From: Xanthomonas sacchari
Lineage (GTDB): Bacteria > Pseudomonadota > Gammaproteobacteria > Xanthomonadales > Xanthomonadaceae
Direction: 5' to 3'
NCBI RefSeq assembly: GCF_040529065.1
Contig: NZ_CP132343.1
Location: 248,001 to 312,000, forward strand
Length of the DNA: 64,000 bases
Shown here: positions 26,101-36,354 of the stretch, piece after piece
Layout: every line of letters starts with the position of its first letter
Position numbering within the stretch: the first letter of the stretch is position 1
Made by a program: the position numbers and the translations under genes
The notes under the pieces: generated by a model
What the model was told of the DNA's origin: nothing
Seen by the model: only the letters and a program-made list of their open reading frames with translations
Databases searched by the model: none

Positions 26101-26587
26101 CCTGGATGCGCGCAGCCGCGTCGGCCACGGCAGCATGTTCTCCATCACCCTGCCGCGGGCGGCGCCGCCGGCACAGGCGCAGCAACGCGCGCCGCGCGCG
26201 GCGGCGGCGGCCGACTCGCTGGCCGGGCTGCGCGTGCTGTGCGTGGACAACGACCAGGAAATCCTCGACGGCATGCGCGCGCTGCTCGGCCGCTGGCAGG
26301 TGGAGGTGATCTGCGCCAGCACCGTCGATGCGGCGCTGGCGCAGGCCGCGTGCGCACCGCACGTGATGCTGGTCGACTACCACCTGCACGACCGGCTCGA
26401 CGGCCTGGAGACCCTGGATGCGCTGCGTGCGGCGATGCCCGGGCCGGTGGCCGGCGCGTTGCTCACCGCCGACGGTCGCGACGAACTGAAGCTGCAGGCG
26501 CGCGAGCGCGGCTACCGGCTGCTGACCAAGCCGGTCAAGCCGGCCTCGCTGCGCGCCTTCCTCACCGCGTACCACGATCCGATCTAG
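23156..26587 (+). CDS. Hybrid sensor histidine kinase with sodium/solute-symporter-like domain (CrbS type)
   Basis: A 1143-aa membrane sensor. Residues 1 to about 490 form a 12-13-helix SLC5-like domain (SWILLLVSVGYAALLF, ENTVSIADFISSRYG, FSAATGMVIVSSIALATMISNDLVMPVLLRR). A PAS-like domain follows (about 640-760), then a HisKA domain with AAISHDVLQPLNAARLF (phospho-acceptor His793), a HATPase domain (LQNFLANALRYT, GLGLGLSICQRISR) and a C-terminal receiver with Asp1074 (MLVDYHL) and LTKPVKP. CrbS sensors with this architecture work with a CrbR regulator to switch on acs. Such a regulator and acs lie 7 kb downstream. A TTG start at 23156 is chosen because it opens directly on the first helix and follows GGGGA; upstream codons read as non-coding. 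Confidence 0.88.
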   Translation: MVSSWILLLVSVGYAALLFAVAWWGDRRPLYPERPWLRPAVYSLALAVYCSSWTFYGAVGSAVRNGAGYLPIYLGPLLMLLFGWRIVERLALIARSENTVSIADFISSRYGRSRRLAALVAVIALVGVVPYLALQYKAVAMSLQVLSGQSSTGAPFYADPALYVALGMALFATLFGTRQVDATEHHHGMMLAIALESVVKLLAMVAVGVFAYVWLSARDGGQVLASTRTLFQNTPPVGFISQTLLSFLALVCLPRQFHVAVVECSDVGDIRKARWLFGLYLVLISAMVVPIAAAGIALFGGGDVADDSIVLALPLAESRTALALVAYVGGFSAATGMVIVSSIALATMISNDLVMPVLLRRRGHQAAGADVASKVLWIRRLAILLLALIAYGYYRSSSNDTTLASYGLMAFAAVAQFAPGVIGGLYWRGASRKGVETGMVLGFATWIYTLLLPALTQAGWLAPAWLLDGPFGISWLRPQQLFGMSGWDPLAHGTFWSLLVNVGTMMFVSARWRPGLDERLRAAPFLEPYSQRPAVAGDWLGQVRVVDLQALAERMVGERHARRAFAEQAQLLGREPQPTAVADRVWVQFTERLLAASIGAASARLVLTSLLRGSGMDLGEVVAVLDEAGQELRFNREILSTTLENISAGVSVVDPAMRLTAWNRRYQQMFGYPDGMLYVGRPVADLIRYNAERGELGGGQVEDQIARRIAHMRAGTPHVFERTRSDGKVIEMRGQPLPGGGYVTSYNDITDYKRAEQALLEANETLEQRVAERSREAELAQQSKTRFLAAISHDVLQPLNAARLFASALRDAHQNEEQRHLAERVDASLRAAEELLDGLLDVSRLDAGGLRPTIEDIDAGLLLRELAAQYSPIAAGRGLRLHVHARPLWVRSDRRLLRRVLQNFLANALRYTRQGRIVLGMRRRGAALELQVWDTGPGIPPHHMQQIFDEFQRYQQPFDWGEQGLGLGLSICQRISRLLGHDLDARSRVGHGSMFSITLPRAAPPAQAQQRAPRAAAAADSLAGLRVLCVDNDQEILDGMRALLGRWQVEVICASTVDAALAQAACAPHVMLVDYHLHDRLDGLETLDALRAAMPGPVAGALLTADGRDELKLQARERGYRLLTKPVKPASLRAFLTAYHDPI

Positions 26588-26708
26588 CGGCGTCGCCCGT
26601 CGTTGTAACGGGAATGTATGTGCCGTGTGGCACTCGGCGGCGCGGCCGGTGTGGCGCACGGCGCGGGCAGGCAGCTAAGGTGATGGACCACCCACGATCC
26701 GCCTGCGC

Positions 26709-28565
26709 ATGACCTCCCTGGACACCCCCGCGATGCCCTCGCTCCCGGACCTGCTGGCGGCGCTGGAGGCCGGGCAGGCGCAGACGCTCGAACACGGTGC
26801 CCGCGCCTACCTGCGGCAGCACCCCGACGATGTCCTGGCCAGCAGCCTGCTGGCGATGAGCCTGCAGATGCAGGGCCAGCCGGCGCCGGCCGCCGCCGTG
26901 TACCGCAGGCTCGCCGAGCGCGAGCCGCATGAGGTGGCGCACTGGAACAACCTCGGCACGGCGCTGCGCGAGGCCGGTGACCCCGGCCCGGCAGGCGAGG
27001 CCTATCTGCGCGCCCGCGCGCTGGCGCCGGACGATCCGCTGCCGCACCACAACCTCGGCCTGCTGGCGATGGACGCCGGCGACTACGCCGCGGCCCGTGA
27101 ACACCTGCTCGACGCGCATGCGCTGGCGCCGCAGGCCCCGCCGCTGTGCGTGCACGCGGCGATGGCCTGCCACGAATGCGGCGACTTCCAGCGCGTGCAG
27201 GCGCTGATCGCCGACTGGCGGCAGTGGCCGCCGCTGGATCCGGACACCACCGTGGAACTGGCCTGGCTGCTGTCGCAGGGCGGCGAGACCGACACGGCCT
27301 GCGCTCTGCTGCGCGCCTGCGCCGAGGAGCCAATGGCGCAGCCGACGCGGGCCTGGTCGCGACTGGTGCTGGTGCTCGAACGCGCCAACCGCCTGCCGCA
27401 GGCGCGCGAGGCGGCCGCGCAACTGCCGCCGCCGGAACGGATCGACGACCCCGACGTGCGCCAGGACGCCGCCAATGCGCTGGCGGTGCTGGCCATGCGC
27501 GAGGGTCACTGGGAGCAGGCGCACGCGCTGCTGCGCGGGCTGCTGGCCGACGGCAGCGCCGTCGACCGGCGCAAGCAGAGCAACCTGTTCTTCGCCCTGG
27601 CGCGGGTCTGCGACCGCCTGGGCCGTTACGACGAGGCGCTGGATGCGTGCGTGCAGGGCCATGCCGGTCAGGTCGAGGGCCTGGCCGCGCTGGTGCCGGA
27701 ACTGGCGGCGGCGGACGCACCGCCGCTGCCGGTCGCGCAGTCCCGCTGGGATCCGGTGCGCCATGCCGCGGCGCGGCCGGTAACCGCGCCGGCCATGGCG
27801 GACTCGCCGATCTTCGTGGTCGGCTTCCCGCGCTCGGGCACCACCTTGCTGGAACAGATGCTCGACGCCCACCCGCAGCTGGTGGCGATGGACGAGCGGC
27901 CGTTCCTGCAGGGGCTGGCCGACCGCCTGGAGGCGCGCGGCGTGGCCTGGCCAGATGGCCTGGGCGAGCTCGACGATGCCGCCTGTGACGCGCTGCGCGC
28001 CGAGTACTGGCAGGCGGTGCGCGGGGTGGTGCAGCTGCAGCCGGGCCAGCGCCTGGTCGACAAGAACCCGTTGAACCTGCTGCGCCTGCCGCTGATCCGG
28101 CGTCTGTTCCCGGAGGCGCCGGTGATCCTGGCGCTGCGCCACCCCTGCGACGTGCTGTTGAGCTGCTACATGCAGGCGTTCCGCTCGCCGGCCTTCGCCC
28201 TGCTGTGTGCCAGCCTGCCGCGGCTGGCGCGCGGCTATGCCGACGCGATGGACTTCTGGCTCTACCACGCCGCCTTGCTGCAGCCGCGCGTGCTGGAGTT
28301 GCGCTACGAGGATCTGGTGGCCGACCCGCAGGCGCAGGTGGCGCGGCTGGGGCAGTTCCTGCAGCTGCAGCAGCCGGAGCGGCTGCTGGAGTTCCAGCGG
28401 CACGCGCAGGGCAAGGGCTTCATCAGCACGCCAAGCTACGCGCAGGTGGTGGAAGGCATCAACCGCAAGGCCCTGGACCGCTGGCACGCTTATCGCGACG
28501 CGTTCGCGCCGGTGCTGCCGGTGCTGCAACCGTTTCTGCAACGCTGGGACTATCGCGCTACCTGA
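26709..28565 (+). CDS. Tetratricopeptide-repeat sulfotransferase
   Basis: A 618-aa protein. The N-terminal half has TPR-like helix pairs (VAHWNNLGTALREAGDPGPAGEAYLRARALAPDD, PLPHHNLGLLAMDAGDYAAAREHL). The C-terminal half is a PAPS-dependent sulfotransferase with the 5'-phosphosulfate loop VVGFPRSGTTLLEQMLDAHP (about residue 368), LVDKNPLNLLRLPLIRRLFPEA and the 3'-phosphate motif LRHPCDVLLSCYMQ. The sulfotransferase half resembles the Sulfotransfer_3 group, which includes protein-tyrosine sulfotransferases, but the acceptor is not known. No signal peptide is seen, so it acts in the cytoplasm. A TonB-dependent receptor and a 2OG-Fe(II) oxygenase follow on the same strand. Confidence 0.9.
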   Translation: MTSLDTPAMPSLPDLLAALEAGQAQTLEHGARAYLRQHPDDVLASSLLAMSLQMQGQPAPAAAVYRRLAEREPHEVAHWNNLGTALREAGDPGPAGEAYLRARALAPDDPLPHHNLGLLAMDAGDYAAAREHLLDAHALAPQAPPLCVHAAMACHECGDFQRVQALIADWRQWPPLDPDTTVELAWLLSQGGETDTACALLRACAEEPMAQPTRAWSRLVLVLERANRLPQAREAAAQLPPPERIDDPDVRQDAANALAVLAMREGHWEQAHALLRGLLADGSAVDRRKQSNLFFALARVCDRLGRYDEALDACVQGHAGQVEGLAALVPELAAADAPPLPVAQSRWDPVRHAAARPVTAPAMADSPIFVVGFPRSGTTLLEQMLDAHPQLVAMDERPFLQGLADRLEARGVAWPDGLGELDDAACDALRAEYWQAVRGVVQLQPGQRLVDKNPLNLLRLPLIRRLFPEAPVILALRHPCDVLLSCYMQAFRSPAFALLCASLPRLARGYADAMDFWLYHAALLQPRVLELRYEDLVADPQAQVARLGQFLQLQQPERLLEFQRHAQGKGFISTPSYAQVVEGINRKALDRWHAYRDAFAPVLPVLQPFLQRWDYRAT

Positions 28566-28628
28566 GGGTGCCGCTTGTCTGAACCGTTCCCGTCTGCGGG
28601 TTGAACGGCAAAACGCCGCGCGCGCTGT

Positions 28629-28651
28629 ACCGCGGTTGAAGCGGTGTTTTT
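28629..28651 (+). terminator. Probable terminator after the sulfotransferase gene
   Basis: ACCGC and GCGGT form a 5-bp stem around a 7-nt loop, followed by GTTTTTG. A longer overlapping stem, AACGCCGC/GCGGTGTT, is also possible. Confidence 0.5.
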
Positions 28652-28841
28652 GTCAGGCGCTGGCGCACGCTGGCACACCGAAACAACACCCTTCTTATAA
28701 AAAACTAACAAGTGCCTGACGGTCCTCTAATGAACCGCAGGCCCGAGGCATCCATTTCACCCGCCGCGCCGTCGAGGCGCCCGGGATGGTTCGCGCCTGC
28801 GTGCAGCCGGCGCTTGTCGCACATCACATGAGGTCTTCCCG

Positions 28842-31598
28842 ATGTCCGTAGCAAAGAACAGACTCGCTCACGCCGTTTGCCTGGCCATGGCGACGCTTCC
28901 CGCCACGCTCTATGCGCAGAGCGCCACGCCGGCGGCGTCCGCGTCCGGCGACGCGCCGGTGACGCTGGACAAGCTCACCGTCACCGGTTCGCTGGTGCGC
29001 CGTGTGGATGTGGAGACCGCCAGCCCGGTCGCCGTGGTCGATCGCCAGCAGATCCAGCAGAGCGGCAAGCAGACCCTGGGCGACCTGCTGCAGGCGCTGC
29101 CCGGCATCGCCGGCGCCGCGACCAACCCGCAGGTCAACAACGGCGGCGGCGACGGCGCCTCGACCATCTCCCTGCGCGGCCTCGGCGACCAGCGCACGCT
29201 GATCCTGATCGACGGCCACCGCATCCAGAACAACGACGTCAACTCGATCCCGGCCAACATGATCGACCACGTCGAAGTGCTGAAGGTCGGCGCCTCGGCG
29301 ATGTACGGCTCCGACGCGATCGGCGGCGTGGTCAACTTCATCCTGCGCAAGAATTTCGAAGGCGGCGAAGTCTCGGCCAACTACGGTCAGACCAGCCGCG
29401 GCGACGGCGCGCGCCAGGGCGGCAGCTTCACCTTCGGCAAGACCTGGGACCGCGGCAACGTCGTAGTCGGCCTGGACTACAACAAGCAGAAGGACGTCTC
29501 CAGCGCCAACCGCGCGTTCTCCAAATACGCGATGTACCTGTCCAGCGGCAGCGTCTACAAGGGCGGTTCCAGCCGCACGCCCAGCGGCTACTACAAGCTG
29601 CCGGCGGCGACCCTGGCGGCCAACGGCTGCAGCGCCAACGGCGCGCTGACCAGCAACGGCAGCGGCGGCTACAAGTGCTACAGCTCCTCGGCCGACGCCT
29701 ACAACTACCAGGCGCAGAACCTGCTGCTGACCCCGCAGCAGCGCGTCGGCGGCTTCGTGCTCGGCAGCTTCAACATCACCGACTCGATGCAGGCGTACGT
29801 CAACGCCTACCACAACCACACCATGTCGAACTTCGCGATCGCGCCGCTGCCGTTCGACGCGCAGAACGACGGCATCACCATCGCCGCCAACAACCCGTAC
29901 AACCCGTTCGGCGTGGAGTTCGGCCCCAACGGCTACGAGTTCCGTTCGCGCTTCACCACCCTGGGCCAGCGCGAAGGCTTCTACGACACCGCCACCGACC
30001 AGGACGTGATCGGCCTGAAGGGCGGCATCGGCGACAGCAGCTGGGTGTGGGACACCAACTTCAACTACGGTCACTACCGCCAGCGCAACTGGAGCCACGG
30101 CTACGTCGACTACGCCGCGCTGCAGACCGCGATCGACAGCGGGCAGGTCAACATCTTCGACCAGAACAACGCCAACACCATCGCCTGGCTGAAGAGCAAC
30201 GAATCGATTCCGCGCCAGGAAACCACCACGATCATGCGCCAGTGGGAAGCCAGCGCCAACGGCAGCCTGTGGGAAATGCCGGCCGGCGCCGCGCAGCTGG
30301 CGGTGGGCGCGCTGTACCGCAAGGAGACCCTGAACTCCACGGTGTCGGCCAATGCACTGATCAACAGCGACAACACCTGCGCGGTCTCCTCCGAAGCATG
30401 CTCCTCGCCGCTGAGCGGCAGCTTCAACGTCAAGGAGGCATACGCCCAGCTGTTCGTGCCGGTGCTGGAGCAGTCCTCGCCGGTCGGCGCGCTCAACCTG
30501 ACCCTGAGCGACCGCTACTCCGACTACAGCAGCGTGCGCTCGGGCAACAACAGCGCCTCGTTCCAGGTGGAGTGGCGTCCGATCCACGACCTGATGGTGC
30601 GCGGCACCGCGGCGCAGGTGTTCCGTGCGCCGACGATCAGCGACATCTACCAGGGCCCGACCGCCGACTCGCCGAACTTCGTCGACCCGTGCATCGGCTA
30701 CAGCGGCAGCGGCCACGCCAATGCCTGCGCCGGCGTGCCGGCCGGCTGGAACGGCTCGGGCTTGTCGCAGACCAACGGCATCGTGTCCGGGTCCAGCTAC
30801 GTCGGTTATCAGCTCAAGCCGGAGAAGGGCACCTCCTTCGACTACGGCCTGGTCTACAGCCCCGAGTACGTGCCGGGCCTGTCGGTCAATCTCGACTGGT
30901 GGAAGGTCAAGCTCAACGACCTGATCCAGTCGATCTCCGCGCAGACCGTGGCAGACCTCTGCTACAACGACGACAACAGCCCTTACTGCAGCTACATCCA
31001 CCGCTATGCCGCGGGCACCGTCAGCGCCGGCAACATCAACTACATCCAGACGCCGGTGGTGAACATCGGCAAGCTCAACACCCAGGGCATCGACCTCGGC
31101 GCCAACTACGTGCTGCCGGAGACCGCGTTCGGCAAGTTCACCGTGGCCGTGGACAGCACCTACCTGCACCGCTACGACATCGACACCGGGGACACGGTGG
31201 TGCACATGGCCGGCCGCTACAACTCGTCCTACGGCAACTACACGCACTGGCGCGCGCACGCCCAGGTCGGCTGGAAGCTGGGCAACTGGGATGCGAGCTG
31301 GACCACGCGCTGGATCGGCAAGGTGCAGGTCGGCAGTGGCGACCTGACCCAGAACATGTCCGCCGATGCGGCGATCAAGGGCGTGGTGCTGGACTACGGC
31401 AGCTACATGTACCACAACCTGCAGGTGGGCTACGACATGGCCGGGGCCAACCTGCGCCTGGACCTGGGCGTGGACAACCTGACCAACAAGCAGCCGCCGG
31501 TCATGTACCAGAACAACGTATTGAACGCGAACACCGACGTGAGCACCTACGACACGCTCGGCCGCTACTACTGGATGCGGGCTACCTACCGCTTCTGA
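28842..31598 (+). CDS. TonB-dependent outer-membrane receptor
   Basis: A 918-aa receptor with a signal peptide ending TLYAQS. A plug domain follows (about 45-160: VTGSLVRRVDVETASPVAVVDRQQIQQSGKQTLGDLLQALPG, STISLRGLGDQRTLILIDGHRI). The long 22-strand barrel ends in ...RYYWMRATYRF with terminal Phe. It uses TonB energy to import a large or scarce substrate. Receptors of this oar/CirA-like length with Asn/Gly/Ser-rich loops take peptides, glycans or metal chelates, and the ligand cannot be told from the sequence. It is placed between a TPR-sulfotransferase and a 2OG-Fe(II) oxygenase, which suggests a linked substrate. A strong GC-rich hairpin follows the gene. Confidence 0.93.
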   Translation: MSVAKNRLAHAVCLAMATLPATLYAQSATPAASASGDAPVTLDKLTVTGSLVRRVDVETASPVAVVDRQQIQQSGKQTLGDLLQALPGIAGAATNPQVNNGGGDGASTISLRGLGDQRTLILIDGHRIQNNDVNSIPANMIDHVEVLKVGASAMYGSDAIGGVVNFILRKNFEGGEVSANYGQTSRGDGARQGGSFTFGKTWDRGNVVVGLDYNKQKDVSSANRAFSKYAMYLSSGSVYKGGSSRTPSGYYKLPAATLAANGCSANGALTSNGSGGYKCYSSSADAYNYQAQNLLLTPQQRVGGFVLGSFNITDSMQAYVNAYHNHTMSNFAIAPLPFDAQNDGITIAANNPYNPFGVEFGPNGYEFRSRFTTLGQREGFYDTATDQDVIGLKGGIGDSSWVWDTNFNYGHYRQRNWSHGYVDYAALQTAIDSGQVNIFDQNNANTIAWLKSNESIPRQETTTIMRQWEASANGSLWEMPAGAAQLAVGALYRKETLNSTVSANALINSDNTCAVSSEACSSPLSGSFNVKEAYAQLFVPVLEQSSPVGALNLTLSDRYSDYSSVRSGNNSASFQVEWRPIHDLMVRGTAAQVFRAPTISDIYQGPTADSPNFVDPCIGYSGSGHANACAGVPAGWNGSGLSQTNGIVSGSSYVGYQLKPEKGTSFDYGLVYSPEYVPGLSVNLDWWKVKLNDLIQSISAQTVADLCYNDDNSPYCSYIHRYAAGTVSAGNINYIQTPVVNIGKLNTQGIDLGANYVLPETAFGKFTVAVDSTYLHRYDIDTGDTVVHMAGRYNSSYGNYTHWRAHAQVGWKLGNWDASWTTRWIGKVQVGSGDLTQNMSADAAIKGVVLDYGSYMYHNLQVGYDMAGANLRLDLGVDNLTNKQPPVMYQNNVLNANTDVSTYDTLGRYYWMRATYRF

Positions 31599-31604
31599 GT
31601 GGAG

Positions 31605-31635
31605 CCGGCGCCGCCGCCTGCGTGGGCGGCGCCGG
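31605..31635 (+). terminator. Perfect 11-bp GC hairpin between receptor and oxygenase genes
   Basis: CCGGCGCCGCC and GGCGGCGCCGG pair completely around a 9-nt loop. No T-run follows. A second hairpin (GGCGCG...CGCGCC) lies just downstream. It may reduce read-through from the receptor gene or protect its mRNA 3' end. Confidence 0.5.
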
Positions 31636-31690
31636 AGCGTACGATACGGCGCGTCCCTGTGGGGCGCGCCGTTCTGCTTGAGGGAGCAGC

Positions 31691-32284
31691 ATGCCGATGC
31701 GCATGAACCAGACCGACCTGCGCCACTACGTCCGCGTCTACGACGCGGCACTGGATCCTGGCTTCTGCGCACAGCTCATCGCGCAGTTCGAGCAGACCGC
31801 CGCCCAGCACCGCCGCAACGGCGCTGGCGAGCGCGCAGGGCTGGACGACAGCGCCTGGACCGAACTCAACGTCACCCGGCTCGCCGATCCGGCGTTCCAG
31901 GGTTTTTTCATCGAACAGGTGCGTGCGGCGCTGGCCCGCTACAACGCCGATCTCGGTCTGACTGCCGAGGTGCCGTGGCGCCCACGCCTGGCCGACCTGC
32001 GGATCAAGCGCTACCGCGCCGATGCCGGCGAACGCTTCCAGCCGCACTTCGACGCCTGCGACGCGGAGACCGGCCGTTACCTGGTGTTCCTGTGGTATCT
32101 CAACGACGTGGCCGAGGGCGGGCACACCCGCTTCCTCGACCTGGACCTGGAGGTCGCGCCGCGCGCCGGCCGCCTGCTGGTGTTCCCGCCGTACTGGATG
32201 TTCCTGCACGCGGGCCTGCCGCCACGCAGCGGCGACAAGTACATCCTGTCCACCTATCTCGAATTCACCGCCAAGCCGGCCTGA
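31691..32284 (+). CDS. 2-oxoglutarate/Fe(II)-dependent oxygenase (prolyl-4-hydroxylase-like)
   Basis: A 197-aa non-haem iron dioxygenase of the P4Hc type. The facial triad is visible as FQPHFDACD (His and Asp) and FLHAGLPPRSGDKYILSTYL (distal His and a basic residue for 2-oxoglutarate). Between them lies YLVFLWYLNDVAEGGHTRF, the usual core strand pair. Substrates of this group include prolyl and other amino-acid side chains or small molecules. The ATG at 31691 follows AGGGAG; ATGs at 31697 and 31703 are alternatives. It is the last gene of the sulfotransferase-receptor-oxygenase set. Confidence 0.9.
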   Translation: MPMRMNQTDLRHYVRVYDAALDPGFCAQLIAQFEQTAAQHRRNGAGERAGLDDSAWTELNVTRLADPAFQGFFIEQVRAALARYNADLGLTAEVPWRPRLADLRIKRYRADAGERFQPHFDACDAETGRYLVFLWYLNDVAEGGHTRFLDLDLEVAPRAGRLLVFPPYWMFLHAGLPPRSGDKYILSTYLEFTAKPA

Positions 32285-32369
32285 CCCAGGGCGCCGCGCT
32301 GGTGGGATGGGCGCGCATCATCGCCGCACATCCCCAATCCCCAATCCCGGGCGCACCAGCACCCGTCGC

Positions 32370-32945
32370 TCAACCTGCACCATGCAGATGCTCGAACAGG
32401 ATGGTGCAGCCGATCGCGATCAGCAGCGCGCCGCCGACGATCTCCGCGCGCTTGCCGGCCAGCGCACCGAGCGCGCGGCCGAGCATGATGCCCAGGGTGA
32501 CCATGGTCAGCGTGCACAGGCCGATGATCGCCGCGACCTCGACGATGTTCACGTCGAGGAAGGCCAGGCCGACGCCCACCGCCATCGCGTCGATGCTGGT
32601 GGCCAAGCCGGTGGCGGCCAGATTCCAGAAGCCGTGGCGCTTGGGCGCGGCCTCCTCGGGCGTGTCGGACTCCGGCTTGAGGCCGGCGACGATCATGTGC
32701 ACGCCCAGCGCGCCGAGCAGGCCGAAGGCGATCCAGTGATCGAAGGCGACCACGTACTTGGAGGCGGCCTGGCCGAGCACCCAGCCCAGCGCCGGGGTCA
32801 GTGCCTCGATGCAGCCGAAGATCAGGCCGGCGCGCAGCGCGTCGGCCCAGCGCGGGCGTTGCATCGCCGCGCCCTTGCCGACCGCGGCGGCGAAGGCGTC
32901 GGTCGACATGGCGATGCCGAGCAGGAGGATCGAAAGAAACGACAT
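32370..32945 (-). CDS. mntP: Manganese efflux pump MntP
   Basis: A 191-aa inner-membrane protein with six helices in two repeats. Each repeat begins with the conserved acidic motif: [22 protein letters not shown] at the N-terminus and [18 protein letters not shown] in the second half. It exports Mn(II) and protects against manganese overload. The ATG at 32945 is chosen because the upstream in-frame extension overlaps a structured riboswitch. Control is probably by that riboswitch, with induction at high manganese. Confidence 0.95.
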   Translation of the reverse strand: MSFLSILLLGIAMSTDAFAAAVGKGAAMQRPRWADALRAGLIFGCIEALTPALGWVLGQAASKYVVAFDHWIAFGLLGALGVHMIVAGLKPESDTPEEAAPKRHGFWNLAATGLATSIDAMAVGVGLAFLDVNIVEVAAIIGLCTLTMVTLGIMLGRALGALAGKRAEIVGGALLIAIGCTILFEHLHGAG

Positions 32946-32989
32946 GGGGGACCGTACCGGGACAGGCGACAACGACGAGCGCGCGCGCC

Positions 32990-33121
32990 CGGCCTTCGCC
33001 TTGCGCACTCGCCGCTGGTCTCGCCAACCGAACTGGCTGCCCGTACCACGGCGCATCGGCCGAGTCTGTTGATACGGGCGCTGTCCGCGCAGGTCGGACA
33101 GCAGGCTACTCCCCAAGGGGA
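32990..33121 (-). ncRNA. yybP-ykoY manganese riboswitch upstream of mntP
   Basis: Read on the minus strand, the 5' end has CTTGGGGAGTAGCC, the hallmark opening of this class. Next come a hairpin (CTGTCCG/CGGACAG), then TATCAACAGACTCG, GTGGTACGGGCAGCC and TTGGCGAGACC (33017-33029), all in the order of the yybP-ykoY consensus. CCTTG at the 5' side can pair with CAAGG at about 32999-33003 to close P1. It senses Mn(II) and favours mntP expression. It ends about 50 nt before the mntP start. Confidence 0.92.
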
Positions 33122-33593
33122 CGCGCAGTCTAACAGCGGCCAACTGCGGCGAACATCCCTGGAACGCACGCGAACCTGCAGCTTATCTTGATAGCTGCTG
33201 CTATATCGACGATGACTCTGCGGCGGTACGGCAGGTGTGCACGGGATACGTCGAGGAGGCTCACCTCTGCGCTTATGTGGCTTGGGTGGTGCACTCAGCC
33301 GTAGTGCGCGAGTGGGCGAATGTGTGCGCCACTTCATGACAGCGCCACGGACCCTGTCCGCTATTCCCGCATGCAGCTGCCGATGCGTCGTCGCTGCATG
33401 GGGTGGCTTCCGCCGCGCCAAAGCGAGCGAATGGCGCTCAGCGTTCAGCGCGTCGGGACTGAAGTCCCTCCCACAAGGAGGCAGCCAGCGCGCCGTCTAC
33501 GCACGGACAACGGCCCAGCGGCATCGCGATGACAGCCCTGCTGATGCAGGACGCTCACGCCTCGCTCGCGCCTTCGCCAGGCGTCGCTGCGGG
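33122..33593. other. Gap between the mntP riboswitch and the response regulator gene
   Basis: About 470 nt. It must contain the mntP promoter at its left edge. The only other element I can name is a class B REP at 33452-33475. No credible gene was found on either strand. Confidence 0.55.
33452..33475. repeat. REP palindrome, class B (copy 2)
   Basis: Core GGGACTGAAGTCCC plus TCCCACA, identical to the copies at 18109 and 40902. Confidence 0.8.
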
Positions 33594-34259
33594 TCAGTCC
33601 TCTTCCGGCGGCAGCACGATGGCGTCGCTGTCGATGGCCAGCTTGCCGGCCAGCAGCACCGCCTGGGTGCGGTTGGTGACGCCGAGCTTGCGCAGGATCG
33701 CGGTGACGTGCGCCTTGATGGTGGCCTCGGACACGCCCAGGTCGTAGGCGATCTGCTTGTTGAGGCTGCCGGCGCCGAGCATCTGCAGCACCCGGAACTG
33801 CTGCGGGGTCAGTTCGCGCAGGCGCTGCCCGACCTCGCGCTCGGCGCGGTCGGTGGGCGGCACGTTGTGCGCTTCCGGCGGCGCCCAGTGCTCGCCGTCC
33901 AGCACCGTGCCCAGGGCCAGGCCGATGGTGTCCGAGTCGGCCGACTTGGGAATGAAGCCGAACGCGCCGTGGTCCAGCGCGCGCCGCATCACCGTCGGCT
34001 CCTCGCGCGCGGACACCACCACCACCGGCAACTGCGGATGCAGCGCACGCATGTGCACCAGCGCACTGAAGCCCTGCGCACCGGGCATGTTGAGATCCAT
34101 CAGCAGCAGATCGGCATCGGCGTGGCGATCGGCCAGCGCATACAGCGCCTCGACGCTGTCGGCCTCGTACAACTGCACCCCCGGCATCACCCGCTGCACC
34201 GCCCCACGCAGCGCCTCGCGGAACAGGGGATGGTCGTCGGCGATCAGCAGGGTGGGCAT
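33594..34259 (-). CDS. LuxR/NarL-type response regulator (CrbR type)
   Basis: A 221-aa regulator. It has a receiver domain (TLLIADDHPLFREALRGAV, phospho-acceptor Asp in LLLMDLNMPG, and an FGFIPKSA Lys) and a C-terminal LuxR HTH (ELTPQQFRVLQMLGAGSLNKQIAYDLGVSEATIKAHVTAILRKLGV). The ATG at 34259 gives the normal receiver N-terminus; a further 16 upstream codons are repeat-derived. It lies directly downstream of acs on the same strand. In Vibrio and Pseudomonas the CrbR regulator of this type activates acs in response to CrbS, and the symporter-like kinase at 23156 is the likely partner. That pairing is inference. Confidence 0.87.
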   Translation of the reverse strand: MPTLLIADDHPLFREALRGAVQRVMPGVQLYEADSVEALYALADRHADADLLLMDLNMPGAQGFSALVHMRALHPQLPVVVVSAREEPTVMRRALDHGAFGFIPKSADSDTIGLALGTVLDGEHWAPPEAHNVPPTDRAEREVGQRLRELTPQQFRVLQMLGAGSLNKQIAYDLGVSEATIKAHVTAILRKLGVTNRTQAVLLAGKLAIDSDAIVLPPEED

Positions 34260-34282
34260 GGGTGAGGCCGGGAGTGGGGAAA

Positions 34283-34390
34283 CGGGAATAGGGAATGGGA
34301 ACGGCAAAAGCGGAGTGTCGGGTGCCTAAGATCTCGAAGCGACCGGGGAATGGCTCTTCCCATTCCCCATTCTCGATTCCCCATTCCCGA
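34283..34390. repeat. GGGAATGGGA repeats forming a large inverted repeat
   Basis: CGGGAATAGGGAATGGGAAC (34283-34302) and its near-complement at 34356-34375 match at 17 of 20 positions. A further ATTCCCCATTCCC unit follows to 34389. A related CCCCAATCCCCAATCCC unit occurs at 32332-32348. The pair fills the acs-regulator intergenic space and could fold when acs is transcribed. Confidence 0.6.
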
Positions 34391-34410
34391 CGCGCGTAGC
34401 GCGTAGCGCG

Positions 34411-36354
<1,944 letters not shown>

